From positions 30,218,093 to 30,282,092 of the forward strand of contig NC_066319.1 in assembly GCF_022539315.1 (NCBI RefSeq): a DNA stretch of 64,000 bases. Direction: 5' to 3'. This document shows, one piece after another, positions 1-13,640 of the stretch. Position 1 is the stretch's first letter; every line of letters starts with the position of its first letter. Position numbers and translations under genes: made by a program. This DNA comes from Serinus canaria. Lineage: Eukaryota; Chordata; Aves; Passeriformes; Fringillidae. Under the pieces are notes generated by a model, which was not told the DNA's origin, did not search any database, and saw only the letters and a program-made list of their open reading frames with translations.

Positions 1-3000
1 TTCAATTTTTTTTTTAAAAGCTATAATTCACACACTCCCATGTTACATATACTTACAGGTGTCTGTGTTACCACCCTGAGCATTTTCTATAGGGCTACTG
101 CAACGCTGGCACTACTTTGAGAATAAAATCTGATGAGATACAGCCAGTGGGGTGGGGCCAGTGGCCTGGGGCCGCCATGCAGGGCTCCTGCCCTCTCTTC
201 TCTGAGCCAGCTGGTCACCCACCGCCTCTACCAGTGGCTGCCACCTCCGCTCCACTGAGCCCCGGCCGGCCAGCATGCAGAAAGCCAGACAGGGGCCACC
301 TCGTTAGTCATTTAATGAGTAAACAAACCATTTCTCCAGCCTTCTCCAGGATCATTCAGCCTGAGCCAGAAAGCCAGCCTGGCAGAAAAGGGTCTCTTTT
401 TCTGGCCCCCCTCTGCAGCAAGTGACAAGGGGCTTCTCCCTCGAAGTGGTGCAGGGCTGCCACGCAAGCAAGCCCACTGTGTACATAGCACATGGGACCA
501 GCCGTGCCAATGACTTCTTCCAGAGGCCAGCTCAATCTGCATCAGTTAATCCATGTTTTCTGTGCATTAGACCTCAAGTTCTTTTATATTCCCACTGATA
601 ATTGAATTCTCCATTTTAATGGCTCTCATCTTCTGTAGATGTCAGCAGTGCTCTGTAACTGTGGATTATTTAAGCCTCAGCACATCTTTAAGGCAGGTTT
701 AATACCCTCCATTTAGAGAAGGGCTGGGTGAGGCCAGGCAGCAGTCAGAGGGTACGTGCCAAACTGCACCATGGCCAGGGATAAAGCCCCATTTTCCTCT
801 GTTTCTGGAATGGGATGTTGTCTGTTTAATCTAGGCAACTCTGTCAAAGGATGGGGTTTCCCATAAGGATGGTAGGATGGTTTCTGTGCATGTGAGAGCC
901 CAAGCCAAAGTCCAAAGCTGAAGTGCTTTTGGCTTTTCCAGTGTCAAAGTAACTATTATACCTGTTAGTTGCCCTGCATTTTACAACCCTTCACATCCTG
1001 TGTGACCTCACAGCTTCATGGATGGACTCTCAGGAAGTGCTAGCCTGCTTACAGATACAGCTATAGGGCAGCCACTATTTCAGCTCAGGCTGGAAGGAGA
1101 GGTGTTAGAGTGCAGAGCTGTGGGGGTTTGTAGGACAGCAGGAACATCACCCATCCTCTTATCTCCCAGGGTTTATCAGGATGCTGTGAAGGCACTCGAT
1201 GCTTGCTTCTGCTTCATGTATGAGGCTTTGCCACCCAGTGCAGGAGTCACATGGGTGCTGTCCCTGCCAACTCGGAGGCAGTGCTGCAGGCAGGCAGACC
1301 TCCCTTGCCCTGCTACCCGCTCTTCGGAGGGGTGGCGAGGGGAGAACTGTGTGCTGGAGGATTGCAAACAATGCAGGATGGGGGGGAGAGCATAGGACTC
1401 ATGAAGCAGGAACATTTGGGTCGCGTGTTAGCACTAGAACTCTGCCAGAAATGGGACAAATGCAGGAGTGCAATTAGTGACCCGTATTCCTGCCTGTTTC
1501 CAGAGAGCGTTCATTCCCCCTTCCCAGCTGTGCTGGGGTGGAGGTGAATTTGCAGTGCAGCGGGAGCACTAACAAGTTAATGTTTAACATTATTATTACC
1601 TCATCTTCCAGAGGCTCCTTCTAAACATAACAATTGACGACAGGCTCCTGATAGTTCGGAGAAGACCGACCTCAGCCCTTAGACTATGATGAATATGATT
1701 TCCCTTCCCCCTCTGTTTTGATTTTCTGCTCTGTTACTCCAGAGCATTGGCTGGCCATGACCCCTGGCTGCTTTTTCTGTAATTACCAGCTCCTGCCAGA
1801 TTTACTGTGGAAGTTAATGTCTGTTCCAGCCAAGTCAGCCCCACTGTTATATTGTACGAGACAGTAACCCCTTCAGTACAGGCAGAGCTCTGGTGAAGCA
1901 AAACAAAGAGTTGGGAACAGGGCTTCTTGAGGCCCTGGGGAAAGTTTCACCTGCTTGACAGGGGTGCTGCATTAACCAGGAGCACTTTCATTGTGCAAAC
2001 TTCCTCGGGGTCTTTCAAATCCTTTGGAGCACAAGGGGTGCGTGGTGTGGAAACAACAAGAAAGCAACTGGTACAAGAGTTTACTCTGACAAAGTCTCAG
2101 GATTTGCTCTCAGTCCGCTATGCACCTCTGGGCCATTTCTTCAGAGCCTGTGCATGGTCTGGTGGGACTTGCTTTAATAAATTACCATTCTGGACATTTA
2201 CCCTTAAAACTGGAAAGATTTTTTTCAGATGTTGTTTTTGCAAGCAATTTTTTACATGCTCAAACGAAGCATGCTAAAAAGGGCAAGACTCAGGCTCAGA
2301 TGGCTGTCCAGCAGACACACAGGTCTCAATTTCAGCCTAGCCATCAGAAACACCCAGTTCTGCACCGACACGTTCTGCCCGGCTGATCAGAGCAGCTCCT
2401 GGGCTGCACCCCCTGCAGCAGTGTGCAAGTGCAAGTGCAAGGGCATTTTAGATGTCTGTGGAAGGTGAAACATAATTGAAACATAGTCGGGGACTAAATG
2501 TGGTTAAAATACAGTCCAGATTCTGATAGAAATTATATTCAGCTATGTCTGGAATAATTCCATCTAAGCCATTGGAGCTGTGGGGTGCAAATCCTGTGCC
2601 AGGAGGTCATGGGGAAATTAGATGAGTAGCCTTCATACAGTGTGCACCACAGGAACAAGAAGTGGCCACCAGAGCAGTGAGCAAAGTCAGAAACTTCTGC
2701 TTCAGACACAGTTGGGAGATAATAATGAGGAATCAAAGAGATCACGCAAGTACCAGTCTGTTAACATGACCCATTACTGTGGAGGGGAAGACACTAAGAA
2801 TAGACATTAAGAATACTCAAGCAGGCTTGAGCAACACATTTGCAACAAATTCTGCTCTAGGGCTCCCATATTTCTGTTTAAGATTTTGCAGACAGATGCA
2901 CAGCATGTGTATGTCCTGTTATCCTTTGCATTTTAGACTGGTATTTAGATGTTTGGGGAAGTATGCATACATTAGGTCTGTGCATTGGACTTAGTGGGGT

Positions 3001-5449
3001 GACTCCTGGACACCTGTCTGAGACTCTGACGTGCTGCAGCACAGCAAGGGTCTTTTGATCTCTTGGGCCAACCAAATATTCAGAAAACCATGAGAAATCT
3101 ATAAGGTTTAAAGAAAAGAAAAATATCCAAAAATATCCAACTGGAGATATTTATCTACAGAAAAAGAGGACACATCTGAAAATGTGTATTTATGGGCATC
3201 CCTAGCCTTCACCACAATTTGAATCTGTGGTTCATGGCAGATAGCCCATTCTTGAGGGAAAACCAGCACTCTCTTCTTCACCAACACCATCAGAGCCCGC
3301 TTTCGGGTTTGTGGGGCTGCTAGTGGGACTGGGCACCTGAGCTGCTTGGAAGGAGAAGCTCTCTGCTTATTCCCACTGTGGAAGCCAGGACTGGAGCCAT
3401 GCCAGGACAGTGGGGCTGGAAGGAACAGTTTGATGTGTGGGGACTCACAGAATCCAGCTTTCGGGTAAAAGACCACTAGTGACTACAGGCACAGCTGAGG
3501 TATAAAGAGCCACTTGCTATCTGCATCCAGATTTGACAGGAGCTCACCTGCATTGCTGTCCCAGTGGGTGGGTCAATGTGGGTCCTGGGCTCTCCTGGGC
3601 TGGTTGCGTTTCAGCACTGATGGAGAAGGGAAGGTCTACACCCTGGTGATGTTGGCAGCGGATTGCAAAACAGAAACAAGAGTAAATGCAGAGTATCCCT
3701 ATCAGAAACATGGGGAGAAGAAAATCATCTGCAGCACCCTGGGCACCAATTCTTAACCAGAACCAGGAGGAGGCTCACCCACCCCCTCCAAACCCCAGGC
3801 TGAGCCAGGACAGTGAAGGGGACCCTGCATGGGCCTCTCAGTGATGAAGCAGACCTTCTCAAATCTTTTCTAGCCTGTGAAACAACCCAGTGGCCTGTCA
3901 CGCGACGAGGGGACGTGTCTGGCAGGCTGGCCCTGCGAGATGCAGGGTCTGTGGCAGGAGGCCACGGCGTCCTGGCTGCCCGCCAGCCCGCGAGGCTCTC
4001 CTCCTCCAGCAACCTGCCAATCTGCCGCCCCTGGACGTGCTGTCGGGGAGCCGAGAGCAGCCTGGCCCCACGCTGTGCTCAGGCGTGAGGTATTTATTAT
4101 CCAGCAGTGAGAAGGTGGGAGTTGGATCAGTGAGGAAGGCAGGGATTGGCTCTGCCCTTGGCACAGGGGATGCCTGAACTGGGGACAGGAGGGTGCCGCA
4201 GGAGCCATGGATAGTGCTGTGGATGGAGGTGTCTGTCTTCTCAAGGCACTCCAATGTGCACAGGTGCCTGTTGTGAGTTGGCTAAAATAATCCATGACAC
4301 CTCAGCTTAGTTCCCAGGAGATCACCCCACAGCTCCTGCCCTTGTCCCCTAGGCTGGCAAGGTGTCCAGCACTGCCTGTAACATGCTGCGGGCAGTGTGC
4401 TGGACACACTCAGGCATATTTGCCTGCCCTCTGGATGCCACCACAGGTTTTTGGGAGCACCTCAAGCTGCCATTGTGGGAGGCTGTGCAGACAAGAAGAG
4501 AGGCCATCAGTGTCCCTGGGTGAACCGTGAATGGGGTCGTGCTCCCCCATGCTGCTCTGCAGATGCAGAAGCCCTGCATGGATGGTGTTGCATGAGCTGT
4601 GTTGTTTCAAGGCACGCTTGTGAAGCACCCTACAGGATGTCAGGGATCACCAGGACACGGCTGACCACTTGTCTGGTGCAGCTGGCTTGGTACCTGCCCC
4701 TGGCTTTGGCTTGTTCCCACACTGCTGAGAGAAGGGAAGATCTGGCTCCTGCATCAGGGCAGTGATGCTGTGCTGGACTTTGCAGGCAGGGAGCACCCCA
4801 GCATGCTGTCCACTTTGTGAAGGGCTATTGCTTCTATCCTTCATCCCCACTCTATTTGGTATGAGGTACATTGCTGGACATGTGGGAATCTTTCAGGTAT
4901 TTCCATGTGAGGAATAGCACAGGATAGATAAACGAGTTACAGGCCATTTGCAACATCTTCACTTTACCAGTGCAGAGTTTGAGAGTCTCCAACAGCTGCA
5001 GCCTGGCACCCTCTTGGGTCCTCAATTTCAAACCTTCAGCTTCACAATACTGAGAGAGCTGGATTGGCAAAAAATGAGTTAGACTCTCTTGATTTTATAT
5101 CACTCTCTGTCTGATTTTTAAAATATATCTTCAACCAATATTGAAATGTGAAATACATTGTCAGTGTTTTTTAAGTGTCTTCAGGTGCAAGTAAACATGA
5201 CTGGAAGCCCTTGAACAAGGGCAGGAGTGGGAGGTAGTTCTGTCAGTTCCATTTATGATGTTGACTGGGATTTTCTTAATTTGTTGAGTTTGACTGCAGT
5301 TTTCTTGCCATTTTGTGGTAGGTACATGTTTTGTTTGAGTAATTATTTTAATAGGTAAAGCCTAGGATAAGAGCTTTCTGTGTCTGTAAATTAATGGTAT
5401 AGATGGGCAATTTGTCAGCTTGAAACACCGAAGAAATATACCTACACTG

Positions 5450-5497
5450 CTGCTATATACAAGTACACTGCTACACTGTGCTGCTATATACAAGTAC
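5450..5497. repeat. Two-copy direct repeat, period 31
   Basis: The 17-base unit CTGCTATATACAAGTAC occurs exactly at 5450-5466 and again at 5481-5497, separated by a related ACTGCTACACTGTG spacer. This looks like a local duplication by replication slippage. Confidence 0.85.
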
Positions 5498-5985
5498 CTA
5501 TAGGCAGACTGTTTATTGTTTATTATTGGCAATTACACATCCTGGAAAGCCTATGTAGTGAGACCCTCTCTGTCATAAACACACTCAGCTATCTGGTCAT
5601 CAAGCTGTGGGATTTTTCTTGTCGGGTTGGAGGCTGACACCAAACCCAGCAACAGAACAAAAGCTTGGTCAGAGCGAAGAGGGTTTGCTGTGTATGAAGT
5701 GAGTTTTGATTCATTCCCAAGCTCAGATGTTGCTTTGGGAAATATATTCTCTTCAGGCCTCTCGCTGTGACTCTATAAACAGAGGCAGCAACGGGCATTT
5801 GGAGGCACTAAAAGTGATTTAAATGATCCAGCCTGGGACTTTTGCCAAGCAGCACCTCCTTCTGTTTGCTGCGGGGGCTTTTCTGCCCTCCCCCTTGCTG
5901 GTGGGTTGGTTGTTGTTTTTTGGGGTTTTTTCTTCTTCCATGCAAAATTTTTTGAGACTATCCTTTGAGACAATCTCTTTCTCCT

Positions 5986-6016
5986 AAAAGAAGAAGAAGA
6001 AGGAAAAAAAAAAAAA
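5986..6016. repeat. AAG triplet and poly(A) tract
   Basis: Several AAG triplets are followed by about 13 A residues. It is a simple repeat in intergenic DNA. Confidence 0.85.
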
Positions 6017-8697
6017 GCTTGCTTCTCCAGATGGACAGCTGCTCCCTGCTCCTTTTGATGTTGCTTTTATCTGCCAGGCCAGTGCTCTCTCACCCTCTCC
6101 CCTCCCCCGGAGGCAGTTTCCATGGGGGTCTCAGGGGAGCTTTGTCTCTCACATGTGTTTAAAGAGAAATGTGGAGCTGACACAAAGGCTCCACAGCTCG
6201 ACCTTTCGCCCTCCCGAGTTATGGGGGCCATAAAGCTCGAGTCCCTGGTAACAGCGCCGATGACCAGGGCAGTTCTGGACACAGACAGAGCTTTTTTGGC
6301 AGAAAATTGTTTAACTAAAAATAGTTCTAGGAAAGAAAATAAAAGGTTGTGCAAACTAAGCAACGTCTTTTATTGCCTTATTTGGTGTTACTGGTAATAA
6401 CATGAATTTCTTTGGTATGGCCAGAGGCAGATGGCTTCACTGCGTTTAGTACCAGCTTTGAAATGCACGGCACACAGATAAAAAGTGACACCTGCTGAGG
6501 TGCTGGGGACCGAACCTGTGCTCGCTGGGCTGCAGATGCAAGAGATGAAGGTTGCTCTGCTGCGGCATCTGATGCTGGGCAGAGCTCAGTGGAGGCCCTG
6601 GCTGAGGCAAAACCTCCAGGCATCGAGGCTTTCTCTACCAGGCAATGGGAGACCTGCTGGAGAGGAGGAACCTCCGAGTCCAGCAAAGGGCTGAGGAGCT
6701 GCCAAGCCAGCCAACAAGCAACTTTTAGCCTCAAGGGTCACAGAAGAATTCAAGTGCCTTAGCTCCAGAGCAGATGAAGGGATTGCTTTTCCCTTACTGC
6801 TCACACCTGTGAGGCTGTCCACGACTAGGTGTGCCCCCTGGGAGCCTCCCACCGTGATTTGGGTCATTAGTAGTGCCATCTTTCTCTTGTTGTTACTTCC
6901 TATTTGGCCTGGCTAGCAGCAGATGTTGGATCCAGGTGCTCCAGAGTTGACACAAAAAGTTCACTAGTATTTACTTTCCTGCTGAAGCTCTTGCCTTTGC
7001 CTAAAATGGGCCAGATATGGAATGAATGGGAGGAAAAGTCCCAATGCATGAGTTATATCAAGTGGAGAAGCTTGGAAGCTCACAGGCGAATGACTTACCC
7101 AGGACAGCTGGAGCCTAATGACAGAGCTGCTCTCCCCAGAGCTGCTCAACACCAGAAGAGAAATTCAGAGGTAGATCCTTTAATTCCTTAAGGGAAACTT
7201 GAATGCTTGAATGTGAAAAAGGGCTTGTGACAATGAAGTCCCGTTGCCCTAGTTTTCTCTCCTCCAAGTCAAACTTGCTGCAGTGTGGCCTGGCCTTTCA
7301 GGCAGGGGTTTGACAACATCCATGAAAATGGAAAAGGAGGTTCAAAATTTTAATGGAATCTAAATATTGTGAGAAAATGCCTCACTGTCTTTTGGTAGCA
7401 GGCTGTTTGGGAGCAGTGGCCACCTGTTACATATGTATGTGTGGCTATATCAGCTTGATGGAGTTCTTATCAAGGCTTAGGGCTGTAGCAGTAGTAAGAC
7501 ATTTCCCAGGAATCTTTCCTATAACTTTTGTTCTTCTAAACCAGATAAAGTGGGGGTCACTTGCTGTGCAACAGAGGGAGAGGCTTTTCCTACTCACAAA
7601 AAAATTCAGGAGGCTTTTATTTTTTAGGTTAAATAAAGCAAAGCCAAGAAGCAGGGGGGAAGGGAGGAAACCAAGTCTCCAAAAAAAGGAAAAACTTCAG
7701 TGATTTATGCTGAGACATTTTGTGTTTTTAACCTAAATACAGCTACTGTTAGAGCAGACAGGGAGAATTTTTACACCAGAAGGTACACACAAAAAACAAA
7801 GACAGCATCTCCCTCACCCTGGTAGTTTTTGCTTGAAATGAGTAGCTTTGTGTGTCAACCTAAGTAAAACTCCCTGTGCAACCATGCACCAACAACCACA
7901 TGCAGTAATTCTTCATGTAGCCACGTTTGTCTGCCTGTCTTGCATGATAAGGTGCACATATGCACTATCATATTTCTTCCATAAATCTCCTTTTCTTTTC
8001 AGAAAGTTGTAAACCTAAAGATAACAGCACACACTCTCTTAAAAGCGAGGTTGACATTGAAATCCTTGGCTTAAAAATGTTGCCTGAGGGAAAAAAGTCT
8101 CCATCAGTCCAAAGGCAGCAGATTTGGCTCATGTGCCAATTGTCACTCTCCCACCACACCATGGGGAGCCTGCTGGGGGAAGGAATGGTGCAAGAAAAGG
8201 AGTATGAAGGGCAAGAAGTCCTTCGACTCTGGCGATCCTTCAGTTGTATACGAGCCTTGAGGGGATCACATGATGGGAATGGAGCAAAACAACCATCTAG
8301 CTCCTCTAAATCACATCACCTTGTGGAATCAGTGAACACAATCTCTTCCCTCCCATATATCACCCTCACACCAGACAGATCTCGAATGAAGAGGAGAACT
8401 GAGCACTTCTGCTCCAAAGCATGCGTCTGTGGTTAATAACAGATGATCCTAATCACTGCTCCTGGAGCCCAGGGCTAGCAGATAACTCTCTCTTCTTACT
8501 ACTGACCCCCATAATCATCTCATTCCTGAGAGGGAGCAGATATTGTGAATGATGGGTTTTAGCAATTGGGACAAAAATAGTCCTCCTTTTGCTCAAGGAA
8601 TTCAGATATCAGCAAACTGAGGGAGAAGCAAAGAGGCTGAACAGCCTCTTTGCTGAGGCTGAACTACAGGGCTGGGAAAGATCTTCATCATGTATCT

Positions 8698-8791
8698 GGA
8701 TCTGTCACAGGTTTGCTCTCAGTCACCTTAGGCAAATTAGTAAGTCTCACAGCCTCATTTTCTTCCTCTGGAAAAATCAAGATAATAACAG
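8698..8791 (+). mobile_element. MIR SINE fragment (ancient)
   Basis: The stretch follows the MIR core and 3' part in order: a 'ctggatctgtcac' start, 'agtcaccttaggcaaatta' (consensus gacCTTGGGCAAGTCA), 'cacagcctcattttcttc' (consensus gAGCCTCAGTTTCCTC), then 'gataataa'. MIR elements were active before the split of mammals and sauropsids, so the copy is very old and diverged. The call rests on recognising the consensus, not on an alignment. Confidence 0.7.
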
Positions 8792-11700
8792 ACAGCAGCT
8801 CCAGAATGGCACTATGAAGATACATCATTAATCGGTATATTTCTAAGAAGAGTTGAATTTTCCAGAGATATTATATTAACAGCTGAGAAACACACTTTGC
8901 TGAACTCACTTCTTTCCTCAGAGTGTGGTTTCAGTGCTTCTGCAGCAGCCCTTGAGGCTGCAGTGCCACTGAAGGGCAGCCTTACCAGCTCTCCACTTAC
9001 ACTTTAAAACCTCTGTGCAGGCAGCAGCAGTCACAGATGCAGCTGCAAGAAGAAACCACACACCACACTTGTGCAGGTGCATGTGGGCCCCAGTGGGGAA
9101 GAATATTAACTATTTCCTGGTAATAGGGACACAGAGGTCCTTCACACAGCTCAAATAATCTCAGCACAGTTCCAGGACATGGCCTGTGTGGGAAGCTGCT
9201 ATCCAAATGAATGCACAACTGTGCTTAACAGATCCTGGCTTACTTAACTGCAGACTGAATTCTGGATTCTCTTTCAAATTCATCTAGGTTTGTGCATTGT
9301 GCCTTGTATCTTCAATGTGGCTGGGAAAGCTTTCATCCTATGACTTTCATTAGTGTTAGTTTAAAGCCTAATTTCTAGAAGGCATAGTTGATATTTTCCC
9401 CAGTATTTCAAGATTAGATCCATTTTGTGTAGCAAGCTAATTATATTATTTGCATCTCACCTTGACAAAAAGTTGCAGCAGGATCATCCTATGTTTTCAC
9501 CAGGTACCTGGGAACTAGAAGAAAAATTTATAATTTATGCTTTTTAAGAACAGTTTTATCTCTTTGGGAGAAAATTGTTTAGTTATATTCTTCTAATATG
9601 TTCTTTAATTGTAATTATTGCATGAAATGGTAACTGCATGCTTATTTGCAAAAGTTAGTAGGCAAGTTTCCCTTCTCTGAAAAGACTGAAGTGAGGATGA
9701 GGCCTCCACTATGAATGTATGCAGCTACATTTAAAAATAATTTTCTATGAAATTGCTTCCACTTATCTGGTTTTCTAGAATATTAAGATGCAAATCTAGG
9801 CAAAGTAGATTTTTTTTAAACACTAAATATCTGTGAACCTATTAGGATTGGCTGAGCTGAAGCTGCTAGAGGAGATAATGATGTTCTGCTGAAACACAGC
9901 AATGCTTCAGTGAACACTGATGATGACAATACATTGAAATAACAACATGTGGCATTGCAATCCACCCACACATCATCATGCATCACACCAAAAATGTCAC
10001 GTTATGCTGATGGTAAAGTTTCTCTTCTAAAATCACAATGCTGGCAGTTCTAGCTACAATGCTCACAACAAACTGTCCCTTTTCATTTCATGTCTTGCTG
10101 GTTTCAACTGTACCCAGGATCTTTCTTGTTGATGGTGGATGCCTCAGAGATTTTAAAAATGGGATTCAGAAAAATACTTAACCATCCAAGATTCTGCTCT
10201 TACAGAGCCCCACCTGAACAGTAGGAGGCTGTAAAATGAAGCAGAAAATCTAGCAGGGAAGAAGTCTGGCACCAGATTTCCATGCTGTCTTGCTTTCAAG
10301 CAAGAAGTAGTCTCCGTCTTTCAATTCTACTTGAAATATAACTTTTTCAGGTGTTCCAAATACCTTTGCACTTAAAAATGTTTGAAAGCTGAGATTTGAC
10401 ATGAATTTCAGAAAAGGATTTAGGGTGGTAGTTATTGCTATTATGGCAGAAATGGGAATTTATCTTCCACCTACGCCATCAGAATAGTTAAGAAAACTTT
10501 TTTTTGTTTGCCTCCTTGTCTGATAAATAAGACAGCACATTTTTTTACAACTACCTGCAACATTCTACCACTGATGGAGCTAAAGATGAACAATTTTAGG
10601 AAAAAAAATGCTGAAATGGATCAGGCAAAATCCAAAGAGGGCCTGCCAGTATTAAGGTTGGGATCTGGATGGAGTTTTGGTTTCCGTACCATAAATTTTA
10701 ATGTTGATAACCTCAGTTATGCTTAACTCTGCAAATACCGGCTTTCAACATGTGTTTCAACTCTTAACATCCAGAGAAAAATCCTATTTAAGCACTCTTA
10801 CAGTGCTTACTAGCACTTCAGTGTTTGCAGGCCAGAGAACTGTGGCTTCTACTCCATATTGACAGTAGTGGAGATCGAAACACAAAATATTTCTTCTCTC
10901 TGCCATTCCCTCCTTTTCCCTGTTGGCTGAATGATGATGCTTGCTGGTTTTTGTTGGGGATTTTTTCTACCCCCCCCCAAAACAACACTGCTGCTGCTGC
11001 TGCTGCTGCTGAACCTGTGTTTTCACAGCAGAGCTTGGCAGTGGCTAGTCATCCCAGGATATACATTAGATGCCACAAAGTAATTGACAGTCTTAAACAT
11101 GGTTAAGTCCATTAGGACTTCTTCTATCTAATCAAGGAGAGAGACCTCATTTTATATTTTTAAGGTTCTGTGGAGATGGACATAATTCCCTTAAAAAAGG
11201 GTTTAAAATTCTCATTTCTCTCTAGAAAGTGTGACAATGATCAGGGCAGAGACTGGGGTGGGACATTTCTTCTCTTGGAGGTCTTCAGCTGGGAAGGGAA
11301 AGAAAATTGGATATGTCAGAGAAAAAAAGAGTGATTATGGTTATGATGCCTACTGGCTAGGACACACACTAGCCAGAGCCTTGGCTTCCCTGCCCTGCTC
11401 AGGATTGCTTGTGCATTTCCCTTACCATCTGACTGCAAACTAGACAGCTATACACTTTCCTTTTGGACCAACTAATATCTAATCCTTTCCTAAAGCTGGC
11501 TTTCCCACAAGAGAGTTTAGGAATACTCCCAGATTTCTTGTCTGGTGGCCAGAGCACTGTAAGCAGCTGTGACTTTATGGAGGGTAGGAAAGGGCAATAA
11601 GCAAGGCTCCCCTGCATTTCACACCTCTGGCCAGTTGCACCTGCTAAGATATCACACACATGAATTACATGATGTGACAGTGGCCATGTGACTGACTGTG

Positions 11701-13429
11701 TGCTTCATATTTCCTGCTACATCTAGATCTGAGTTGTCTCTGTCCCTGCCTCCTGGAAGGTCTGAACCTCCTCTGGGACCTGGTTTCTGCTCAATGGGAC
11801 TGAAAATTAGGTATTCAGAGCCTCACCCTGCAGGGACAAAGTTTCTCTTTTGGACTCAGAAAGTACAGTGTGTGTGAGTGAAGCCATTCAGCCCTCAGTC
11901 TTTTAGATGATACTGCCAGTAATATTTGCAGTGATTTAGTTAGGGCAGTGATATTTTGTTGTGGGAACTCCCATCCACTGGCCCCTGAACTGAGCACACA
12001 GGTTTCGCACTGCAAAGGCAAGAAGCAATTCCTCAACAGAAAGAGCTTTGGATGGCTAATGGGCACAGATTCAGAAACAGGGAAGAGTCTTATGGACCCC
12101 ACTATTGATCAATAGAGCCACTGTTTCCTGAGGTGTGGCATGGCATACATATAAAAACAAAGACAGTATAAAAATAGATGTGACGCAGTGCATGGACTTC
12201 TTAGCAAAAGGACTTTGGGTTCGGGAACTTCCTCTACAGACACGTGCTGCATCTTCTCCTTGTTCATATGGCAGGGGAAATGAAAGATGAGAAACACCAA
12301 GGGTGGGAATTAAGGCTGCTTTCATTTCCTCTTTCTTGTTTGTTACTTGGTCTTTCTCTAGTAAAAGAAAAAAAAACCAAAAACAACCCAACAACAAAAA
12401 ACCCAGCTGCACCTGGGGTTTTACATAAATGTTCTCTTGCACTTCAACTCGTTCACCTCCTGGCAACACTGAACTCCAGCAAAATACGGTGTACTCTCTC
12501 TTTAAGAGAGACTGCTCCCTGCCCAGCTGTTGACTTGCCTGAAGGTGAGACCTCTGCTTAAATTCATGACTCCAGCTGTCAAAAGCAAAGAAAAGCAGCT
12601 TTTCCTTGGCGGCTCTCTGCTTTGGGTAGAATTTGACATCTTCCTCCGTCAGCAGAATTTAATCAGCATCAAGTGCCCACAGCCACTCAGCTCCACCACT
12701 GCTGGGGCTAGGGCTGGGGAACCAGACCAGCAAAGGAGAAGAGGGGGAGAGTCTTCAGCAGGCAAAGACACAGACACAATCACATATTTCTATGGGAAAT
12801 CCAAAGCTTGTCACCATCTAGGGAGAGCCTCATTTTCCTATTTGACTTAAGAATTGCTGTTATCATGCAGTAACCTTACCCGGCTCGGAGTCTGCCATGT
12901 CCTCCTGAGCAGCTGAGAGCAGTAAATGGAGTGAGTTATTGACAGCTAACAATTATACTGATTTCCTAACTAAAGCTGGTGAAACAGGCTCAGGGATATG
13001 GTTTCCCAGACCTGAGTTGACAAGTAAAGCCAAGGGAGCAATTTTTGATATTGTTATGCCTTGTTTGCCTTTCTCCTGGGGAAAAGAGCACCTTAAAGTT
13101 ATTATAACATAGATGCCAACAAACTAAATGATCCAGCACATGTCAGAAAATTGTTACTTTTCTGAGTTTAATCTCTGAGTGCCTAACCTATAAAGCACAG
13201 TATCTGATCCATTCATGAACCTCAAACGATCAGATCAGACCAGTGCATGCACACATAAGTATGCTCAGACTTGCCTACAGACATACTACAGCAGGAGGGC
13301 ATTTGACAGTACCATTTTCTTGGTACTGTCACCTGCTTCCTGCAACCAAGGCCCCAAATCCTGCAGAGGGAAACACAATGGGGAGAGATCAGAAAAAGGT
13401 GAGGCGAGGGAGTGGCACCTCCCGGTCCA
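8792..13429. other. Intergenic, no gene recognised
   Basis: No coding exons or RNA genes are recognised. The only clear structure is a pure (CTG)8 run at 10,988-11,011. Otherwise it is unremarkable AT-rich DNA. Confidence 0.6.
10988..11011. repeat. (CTG)8 microsatellite
   Basis: Eight uninterrupted CTG units lie after a CCCCCCCCC run. The surrounding frame would encode alanines, but no gene is supported here. Confidence 0.95.
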
Positions 13430-13640
13430 GGGAAGAAGAAACTCTTTACTGTGAGGGTGTTGAGACACTGGAATAGATTACCCAGAAAAATTGTGGATGT
13501 CCCATCCCTGGAAGTGGTCAAGACCAGGTTAAACAGGACATTGAGCAACCTGGTCTAGTGAAAGATGTCCCTGCCCATGGCAGAAGGTTGGGACGAGATG
13601 ATCTTTAAGGGCCCTTCCAACCCAAACCATCCTGTGATGT
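13430..13640 (+). mobile_element. CR1 LINE, 3' end, 5' truncated
   Basis: The sequence matches the 3' untranslated end of avian CR1 elements in sense orientation: 'aaactctttactgtgagggt', then 'catccctggaagtggtcaag', 'gagcaacctggtctagtg', 'tgtccctgcccatggcaga', 'gatgatctttaagg' and 'cccttccaacccaaaccat'. It ends in a degraded form of the CR1 terminal octamer (ATTCTATG). CR1 copies lack a poly(A) tail and are usually 5' truncated, as here. Confidence 0.95.

Larger units (their letters stand above)
1..8697. other. Intergenic, no gene recognised
   Basis: I see no exon chain or recognisable protein on either strand. Open frames are short and have no family resemblance. Small local features are a two-copy repeat at 5450-5497, an AAG/A tract at 5986-6016 and a MEF2-like site at 6315-6324. 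By synteny with human 15q15.1, BMF should lie to the left in + orientation. An AATAAA at 122-127 could belong to its 3' UTR, but nothing in the sequence proves that. Confidence 0.6.

Noticed and set aside
665..755. Possible L2/MIR-like 3' segment
   Set aside because: Words such as 'taataccctccatttagaga' recall the L2/MIR tail, but the match is too weak to call by eye.
3870..4295. 141-codon open frame on the - strand
   Set aside because: It lies in a locally GC-richer stretch with overlapping open frames on both strands and no recognisable motif.
7960..8436. 158-codon open frame on the + strand
   Set aside because: There is no family resemblance, no splice or promoter context, and composition resembles the surrounding intergenic DNA.
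12210..12235. GGGTTCGGGAA resembling a tRNA B box
   Set aside because: No A box or cloverleaf can be formed around it.
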